Assembly: GCA_964626625.1 (NCBI GenBank)
Contig: CAZVFV010000024.1
Span: forward strand, 1 to 10,317
Length of the DNA stretch: 10,317 nucleotides
Direction of reading: 5' to 3'
Source: CAYZPE01 sp964626625
Lineage (GTDB): Bacteria > Patescibacteriota > Minisyncoccia > Phycocordibacterales > CAYZPE01
Under the pieces are notes generated by a model. The model was not told the DNA's origin. It ran no database searches and saw only the letters and a list, made by a program, of their open reading frames with translations. Position numbers and translations under genes: made by a program. This document shows positions 6,666 through 10,317 of the stretch, piece after piece (positions within the stretch are counted from its first letter, which is position 1; every line of letters begins with the position of its first letter).

Positions 6666-7817
6666 TTAAACTCCAGAAACACCCACCATTTCATTTTCAA
6701 AAATACTTCGATGAGCAACCTTTTTATATTTACCCATTCCAACAAGAATGCCGAGGCCCATGAATTCAGTAACAAGATGAGAACCTCCATAACTCATAAA
6801 TGGAATTGTTGTTCCAGTTATTGGAAGTAATCCTATATTCATACCAACATGCACAATAAAGTGACTTACGATAAGTACAGCGAAACCAACGGCAAACAAC
6901 ATTTCAAAATTTGAAGCACCTCGAACTGCATAATGCAGAATTTTAAAAACAATAAATGCATATAAAACAAAAATGGCTAAGACACCGACAAAACCCCACT
7001 CTTCAGCAAAAGCAGCAAAAATAAAATCTGTTTGATACTCAGGTAAAAATTGAAGTTTGCTTTGAGTTCCATACCCTACCCCCTTACCTACAAGTTGACC
7101 AGAACCGACAGCAATAGTTGATTGATATGCGTTATACCCCGTACCTCGTATATCAGCAAGAGGATGGATAAAAGTCATGATACGCGCCTTCTGATAGGGC
7201 TGAAACACAAAGAGCCATAGGCAAGCAAAAGCCACAAGACCCAGAAACATAACGGCAAGTAAATGTTTTTTTGAAATACCAGAAACAAACACCATTCCAA
7301 ACCAAATAGAGAGGATAATAATAGCTGAACCAAAATCTGGCTGTAATAATACGAGGGCAAAAATAGTTCCTGCATATAGAGCTGATATAAGAATATGTCT
7401 TACGTGTGCAATTTCAATATGTCTTCGAGTAAAATATTTTGCAAGCACTAAAATAATTACAAGCTTTGCTGGATCAGAAGGTTGAAATGAAAAGAAACCA
7501 AAATCAAACCAACTTTGTGCACCCTTAACTACATTACCTAAAACAAACAAAGTCATCAGAACAATAGTTGTAATCAAAAAAATAAACATTACCACGCTCG
7601 TTTTTCGTAAAAATCTCCAATCAATTTGTGTACATACAAAAAATAAAACGATCGAAATACTGAGGGAAATTAACTGTTTTTCAAAAAAATAATTATCACT
7701 TACAAAAGAATTCATAGTAATGAGCCCTGCAATAGAAACAAGAAATGCTGCAGAAAACAAAAGCCAGTCAACTGACTTTATGAAACGAGAATTAATAATG
7801 GTGTATATAAATGACAT
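6666..7817 (-). CDS. rodA: SEDS family peptidoglycan glycosyltransferase, RodA-type (RodA/FtsW/SpoVE)
   Basis: SEDS proteins polymerise lipid II into glycan strands in the cytoplasmic membrane, RodA in cell elongation together with a class B PBP. The 383-residue protein has about ten membrane helices. It carries GAQSWFDFG (99-107) and FQPSDPAKL (111-119), LLQPDFGSA (157-165), GKGVGYGTQSKLQFLPE (244-260), and TDFIFAAFAEEWG (263-275) with the catalytic-type Asp264. GLLPITGTTIPFMSYGGS (329-346) completes the family signature. The TDFIF and GLLPITG blocks favour RodA over FtsW. FQPSD is odd: most members have Glu where Asp115 stands. No PBP2 or mre gene is adjacent. A candidate promoter lies 20-35 bases upstream, leaving a very short leader. 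The ATG at 7817 has no SD. Confidence 0.92.
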   Translation of the reverse strand: MSFIYTIINSRFIKSVDWLLFSAAFLVSIAGLITMNSFVSDNYFFEKQLISLSISIVLFFVCTQIDWRFLRKTSVVMFIFLITTIVLMTLFVLGNVVKGAQSWFDFGFFSFQPSDPAKLVIILVLAKYFTRRHIEIAHVRHILISALYAGTIFALVLLQPDFGSAIIILSIWFGMVFVSGISKKHLLAVMFLGLVAFACLWLFVFQPYQKARIMTFIHPLADIRGTGYNAYQSTIAVGSGQLVGKGVGYGTQSKLQFLPEYQTDFIFAAFAEEWGFVGVLAIFVLYAFIVFKILHYAVRGASNFEMLFAVGFAVLIVSHFIVHVGMNIGLLPITGTTIPFMSYGGSHLVTEFMGLGILVGMGKYKKVAHRSIFENEMVGVSGV

Positions 7818-7831
7818 ACATTAGGTGACCC

Positions 7832-7852
7832 TATTGTATACCCCGTGAGATA
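7832..7852 (-). promoter_or_regulatory. Candidate promoter for the RodA-family gene
   Basis: The minus strand reads TATCTCACGGGGTATACAAT, a G-run with a TATACAAT -10-like block, 16 of 17 bases identical to the site at 4693-4709. Transcription would start within about ten bases of the ATG at 7817, so the mRNA would be almost leaderless. Confidence 0.5.
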
Positions 7853-8017
7853 AAAATTCTAACTTAGTATTTTAAGGTTAAAAACAGCATTTTCTATATT
7901 TTTCTTATATCTCCTAACATGAAACGAGGCGAGTACTACCGAGGTTTACCCTGTTAGATAATAAAAGATCTATAAAAAGAAACGTAAAATGATTATTAAG
8001 ACTTACTTTTATATTAT
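7853..8017. other. Gene-free spacer between the VWA gene and rodA
   Basis: No credible gene is seen. An imperfect inverted repeat (TATCTCCTAACA at about 7907 with TGTTAGATA at about 7951) encloses a GC-richer patch. On the minus strand this lies downstream of the VWA gene, but it is not followed by a proper T-run. A clear terminator for the VWA gene was not found. Confidence 0.3.
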
Positions 8018-9433
8018 TTAACGGGGCTGTACAAGTGGAATAATTTCAATTACCACAGGACCTTTTTTACAAATTTCTTGTGCTATACCTTTATAAATAG
8101 TACTCAAATCTGTTGAGTCTACAGTATTAAAATCATACTCAGAACCAGAGGCTAAACGACTCAAAAAGTCTGTATTTACTTTTGTACCTAAGGCAATTGT
8201 AAATATTTCTATACCACTACGCTTTGCTGCTTGTGCTTCAAATTCAGCATATTTCTCAGGATACAATTCATCTTCAACCTTTTGAGGATGTGTAGGAACG
8301 CCATCAGTTAAAAGAACAATAACCTTCCCTGCACCCTCAATCTGACGTGAAGAAAAAAGTTCTTCACGAGCGCGGAGTATGCCGTCTCCAATATTAGTAT
8401 TCTGTCCCCCCTGAAGAACAATAGCTATTTTTTTAATAGCTTCTTTTACAGCTCCAAAATCTGTACTCAAAAGACTGTCAACAGGATTACTTGCTGTGGT
8501 ACCAAATGAAACAATGCCGACCTTATCATCATTATCAAGCTTATCTACGAAAGCAAGAGCTGCATCTTTTACATTAGTTAATGGCTGAGGAGGGTTTGGA
8601 CTATCATCATCCATACTTCCTGAACGATCAATAACAAGCGCAACATTTACTGGACGCTTACAAATACCCACATCAGCTTCAAAAGATTCAGGCCACGTAA
8701 ACACAATATTTGACTCACTTGACGAACGTATACTTTCAACAAATGTTCGCGACACTCCAAGTGCATTTCCATTCTCATCAGAGACAATGACCGTCGCTTC
8801 AATATTGCGAATTTCTGAAAGAGAAGTATTTTCCAAAACAGCGTCAACGCGAGGACTTGTATCTACTCTACTTAAACGAGGATTCTTAACAAATATTTCA
8901 GGAGAAACACCTCTTTGTTTTTGCCACACAAGAGTTTTTTCAAATTCAAATACAATACGAGCTGGCGAAGAAGAAAGATTGAGATTACCCTCAAAAATCG
9001 CAAATTTCTTATTTGCAGGAACATAGACAGAACCTGTTTTTTTAATTAAAAGATTTCCACGCGCATCAAAAACAGACAGTGTATAGGGTGCTCGAATAAC
9101 ATATGAACTTACATTCGGATTCTGTACATACGCAACAGCGTTATAAACCCCGGCAGAAACCCTGAAGGTTCTCTGCCATAACACAAGTGGATCGAGGGCA
9201 TCAGACTGACAAATAAGCACACACGAACCTCCGCAATCAATACCTGTTTCATCACCATTTTTTTTCAAATCAAAACAAGTTGGTGGTACATAATACCAAA
9301 CCATAAAAATGGAAAATATGATTGTAAAAAGAGTGCCCAATACAATTGAAAGATATGTAATTTTTCTTCGAGTTGACCAAGAAATCATATACATAGTATA
9401 GACCGAAATGCGTTTCCTAAAAAGAGTAGTCAT
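8018..9433 (-). CDS. Membrane-anchored von Willebrand factor A (VWA) domain protein
   Basis: The 471-residue product has a short basic N-terminus (to about 25), one membrane helix (about 27-47), and then an outside region. The helix is followed by a cysteine motif of the NGDETGIDCGGSC type (C53, C67, C71, C75), seen in many secreted or cell-surface proteins. Residues 80-250 are beta-rich, probably immunoglobulin-like modules. A VWA domain spans about 262-460 with a full metal-ion site: DRSGS (D269, S271, S273), Thr346 in NTNIGDG, and Asp377 in LLTDGVP. It should therefore bind a divalent metal and a ligand. Cys258 and Cys455 flank the domain and may form a disulfide. The ATG at 9433 has AAGG six bases upstream; M14 and M16 are alternatives. 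The ligand is unknown; adhesion or surface assembly is an inference. Confidence 0.88.
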   Translation of the reverse strand: MTTLFRKRISVYTMYMISWSTRRKITYLSIVLGTLFTIIFSIFMVWYYVPPTCFDLKKNGDETGIDCGGSCVLICQSDALDPLVLWQRTFRVSAGVYNAVAYVQNPNVSSYVIRAPYTLSVFDARGNLLIKKTGSVYVPANKKFAIFEGNLNLSSSPARIVFEFEKTLVWQKQRGVSPEIFVKNPRLSRVDTSPRVDAVLENTSLSEIRNIEATVIVSDENGNALGVSRTFVESIRSSSESNIVFTWPESFEADVGICKRPVNVALVIDRSGSMDDDSPNPPQPLTNVKDAALAFVDKLDNDDKVGIVSFGTTASNPVDSLLSTDFGAVKEAIKKIAIVLQGGQNTNIGDGILRAREELFSSRQIEGAGKVIVLLTDGVPTHPQKVEDELYPEKYAEFEAQAAKRSGIEIFTIALGTKVNTDFLSRLASGSEYDFNTVDSTDLSTIYKGIAQEICKKGPVVIEIIPLVQPR

Positions 9434-9587
9434 GTTTTACCTTGTCCTATCCTCGCTGCAATAGACGAGATATTAGGCGAGACAAGAGGGAAAACTTTGT
9501 TGCAGGAGTATCAACTCCACCAACTCTTTCTGTATGTGCGAATCGAGCCCCGAAGCAAAGCTTCGGAGTATTCTTCGTAATCACAAT
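9434..9587 (-). promoter_or_regulatory. Leader/promoter region of the VWA gene
   Basis: This stretch between the rRNA terminator and the VWA gene has no gene. It contains two compact hairpins: a 5-bp stem at 9505-9518 and a 7-bp stem CCGAAGC/GCTTCGG with loop AAA at 9550-9566. Related GACGAGA and GGCGAGA words recur near 9466-9481. The promoter should lie here because the rRNA transcript ends upstream, but I could not single out a convincing -35/-10 pair, and the GGGG-TATA motif is absent. Confidence 0.35.
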
Positions 9588-9624
9588 AAAAAAACAGGGG
9601 GTCAGCAATCTGACTCACCCTGTT
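9588..9624 (-). terminator. Rho-independent terminator of the rRNA operon
   Basis: On the minus strand AACAGGG pairs with CCCTGTT and, inside, GTCAG pairs with CTGAC around a 4-base loop, with a small asymmetric internal loop. The stem is followed by seven T. An outer CACAATAA/TTATTGTG pairing (9582-9589 with 9623-9630) could extend it. It lies about 120 bases after the 5S rRNA and ends the operon. Confidence 0.85.
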
Positions 9625-9669
9625 ATTGTGAGGAAAGATGAGTCCTACACACGTTCATCAAAACTTTTG

Positions 9670-9686
9670 TGGTACTACAAGTACCA
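9670..9686 (-). other. Hairpin in the 5S trailer
   Basis: TGGTACT and AGTACCA form a perfect 7-bp stem with a three-base loop between the 5S rRNA and the operon terminator. There is no T-run. It is probably a trailer structure or processing element. Confidence 0.45.
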
Positions 9687-9727
9687 AGTTATAACAATAC
9701 GGGAGTGTCTCAAATCAAACCTTCAGC

Positions 9728-9864
<137 letters not shown>

Positions 9865-9893
9865 TCTTTTGTTTTTTGAAAACTAAATTTTGG

Positions 9894-9933
9894 GCCCCAC
9901 ACTTAATTTTTATTAAAAAATTAAGTGTGGGGC
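9894..9933 (-). repeat. Perfect 18-bp palindromic hairpin in the 23S-5S spacer
   Basis: GCCCCACACTTAATTTTT pairs perfectly with its complement around a 4-base loop. On the minus strand CCAAAATTT follows, so there is no T-run and it is not a terminator in the operon's direction. Its plan of GC-rich base, CAC step and AT-rich tip resembles the palindrome inside the tRNA-like gene at 10041-10146, so the two may belong to one repeat family. Confidence 0.7.
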
Positions 9934-9937
9934 AAAA

Positions 9938-10011
9938 TTAGAGTGACGGGATTCGAACAGGCAACCTTCTTCCAGCCTGGAAGATGCTCTAGCTAATTGA
10001 GCTACACTCTA
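9938..10011 (-). tRNA. tRNA-like element 1 (degenerate tRNA without a usable anticodon)
   Basis: The 74-nt minus-strand element folds as a cloverleaf. It has a perfect 7-bp acceptor stem (TAGAGTG/CACTCTA) with A73, the T8-A9 linker, and a perfect D-stem (GCTC/GAGC). The anticodon arm has a 5-bp stem, the variable region is AGGTT, and the T-loop is TTCGAAT. CCA is not encoded. Two things are wrong for a decoding tRNA. The seven loop bases CAGGCTG have A instead of the near-universal U33 and themselves pair, so the arm is an 8-bp palindrome with one central base. The T-stem (GCCTG/CCCGT) also has two mismatches, and the D-loop lacks GG. Read literally the anticodon would be GGC (Ala), but the G3:U70 identity pair is absent. 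I read it as an ex-tRNA kept for rRNA precursor processing or structure. Confidence 0.7.
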
Positions 10012-10040
10012 TCTAAAAGAACAATTCCAATTTTGAGAAA

Positions 10041-10146
10041 TGGAGCTGGAAGGACTCGAACCTTCAACCTTCCCCCACCACTTTTTTATTTTTTTATAAA
10101 ATCAAAAAGTGGTGGGGGACGCTCTACCAATTGTAGCTACAGCCCC
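10041..10146 (-). tRNA. tRNA-like element 2 (tRNA-Ala-like, anticodon loop replaced by a long hairpin)
   Basis: The minus-strand element has a 7-bp acceptor stem (GGGGCTG/CAGCTCC) with G3:U70 and A73, the alanine identity elements. The D-arm has AATTGGTA in its loop and one bulged base in its stem. The variable region is AGGTT, and a perfect T-stem GAAGG/CCTTC carries the TTCGAGT loop. The anticodon stem (TCCCC/GGGGA) is intact, but the 7-base loop is replaced by 39 bases. Arms at 10072-10086 and 10104-10118 pair over 15 bp, then after one mismatch over 5 more, giving about a 21-step hairpin where the anticodon should be. Total length is 106 nt; CCA is not encoded. The insert is far too short for a group I intron, and no simple excision restores U33. 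It could still be alanylated, since alanyl-tRNA synthetase does not read the anticodon. Confidence 0.7.
10072..10118 (-). repeat. Palindrome inserted in the anticodon arm of tRNA-like element 2
   Basis: CCCCCACCACTTTTT and its exact complement form a 15-bp stem. Five further pairs follow a single T-C mismatch, with a 5-base loop. The GC-rich foot and AT-rich tip resemble the palindrome at 9894-9933. It may be a small mobile palindromic element comparable in behaviour to Rickettsia palindromic elements, or an in-place expansion of the anticodon stem. Confidence 0.65.
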
Positions 10147-10197
10147 ATTTTTTTGGTTTCCCAAAATTTAGTTTTCAAATTTTAATGTAAGTAATTT

Positions 10198-10227
10198 TTC
10201 TGTTGTGAATGATTTCACAAAACAGAA
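10198..10227 (-). other. Hairpin in the spacer just after 23S rRNA
   Basis: On the minus strand TTCTG plus TTGTGAA pair with TTCACAA plus CAGAA, 12 bp with a two-base bulge and a four-base loop. It lies between the mature 23S end and the first arm of the 20-bp inverted repeat. It is probably part of the precursor spacer structure. Confidence 0.5.
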
Positions 10228-10253
10228 CACAACGCGATTTTCAAATTTCCTAA

Positions 10254-10317
10254 TAGAATCGGCTCATTAGTACTTCACGGCTCAACACATTACTGTGCGT
10301 ACACCTAAAGCCTATCA
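10254..10317 (-). rRNA. rrl: 23S ribosomal RNA, 3' end (partial)
   Basis: Read on the minus strand from the window edge, the sequence begins TGATAGGCTTTAGGTGTACG and continues through GTGTTGAGCC and GTACTAATGAGCCG. These are the conserved last segments of bacterial 23S rRNA (helices 99-101 region). The exact 3' end is uncertain by several bases because helix 1 needs the absent 5' end. The gene continues beyond the right edge. Confidence 0.92.

Larger units (their letters stand above)
9875..10179 (-). repeat. Perfect 20-bp inverted repeat enclosing the two tRNA-like genes
   Basis: TTTGAAAACTAAATTTTGGG at 9875-9894 is exactly complementary to CCCAAAATTTAGTTTTCAAA at 10160-10179. In the transcript they would form a 20-bp stem closing a domain of about 265 nt that contains both tRNA-like elements and the hairpin at 9894-9933. 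It does not bracket 23S itself, as ordinary 23S processing stems do. It could be an RNase III substrate that releases the whole spacer domain, or a scaffold for it. Confidence 0.7.

Noticed and set aside
9894..9933. Terminator between 23S and 5S
   Set aside because: The stem is strong but on the operon strand it is followed by CCAAAATTT rather than a T-run, and 5S lies downstream in the same operon.
9938..10011. Functional tRNA-Ala(GGC)
   Set aside because: The loop would read CAGGCTG with A33, the acceptor lacks G3:U70, the T-stem has two mismatches and the D-loop lacks GG.
10041..10146. Intron-containing tRNA (group I or archaeal type)
   Set aside because: The extra sequence is only about 32 bases over a normal loop, it is a simple perfect hairpin, and removing any simple internal piece does not give a 7-base loop with U33. 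Group I introns are far longer, and the archaeal splicing machinery is not expected here.

Overview
The window looks like a chromosomal segment of a Candidate Phyla Radiation (Patescibacteria) bacterium, most likely from the Parcubacteria side. This is inferred from AT-rich DNA, short gene versions, very short or SD-poor leaders, and small unknown proteins mixed with SecDF, SEDS, VWA and exopolysaccharide genes. Protein genes end in ordinary TAA or TAG codons, and nothing suggests TGA recoding.

Layout. Positions 1-4640 hold a minus-strand block read as polyprenyl sugar-phosphate transferase, short UDP-sugar dehydrogenase, secD, secF, then a broken unidentified frame at the edge. Positions 4641-5522 are mostly non-coding. 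They contain one small unknown gene (4920-5186, minus) with its own terminator, several strong hairpins, and the decayed 5' end of a second glycosyltransferase gene. A GT4 glycosyltransferase (5523-6665, plus) meets a RodA/FtsW-family gene (6666-7817, minus) stop to stop. A membrane-anchored VWA-domain protein (8018-9433, minus) follows. From 9588 to the right edge lies the 3' part of an rRNA operon on the minus strand: 23S rRNA 3' end, a long spacer, 5S rRNA, a structured trailer and a Rho-independent terminator.

The most unusual part is the 23S-5S spacer. It holds two tRNA-like cloverleaves (9938-10011 and 10041-10146) with fully paired acceptor stems and canonical T-loops, but in both the anticodon loop is replaced by a palindrome. 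The smaller has an 8-bp palindrome with a one-base centre. The larger has a hairpin of about 21 bp. Neither offers a normal anticodon with U33. The larger keeps the G3:U70 pair and A73 that define alanine acceptors. Both, plus a third 18-bp hairpin, are enclosed by a perfect 20-bp inverted repeat, and the adjacent 5S is closed by its own 20-bp stem. My reading is a spacer RNA domain built from ex-tRNAs that are kept as RNase P/RNase Z landing sites or folding modules rather than for decoding.

Functionally, the sugar transferase, dehydrogenase and GT4 enzyme point to a surface polysaccharide. The SEDS protein belongs to peptidoglycan synthesis and SecDF to protein export. The VWA protein is probably displayed outside the membrane. 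A recurring GGGG-preceded -10-like motif lies upstream of several of these genes and may be the local promoter type.
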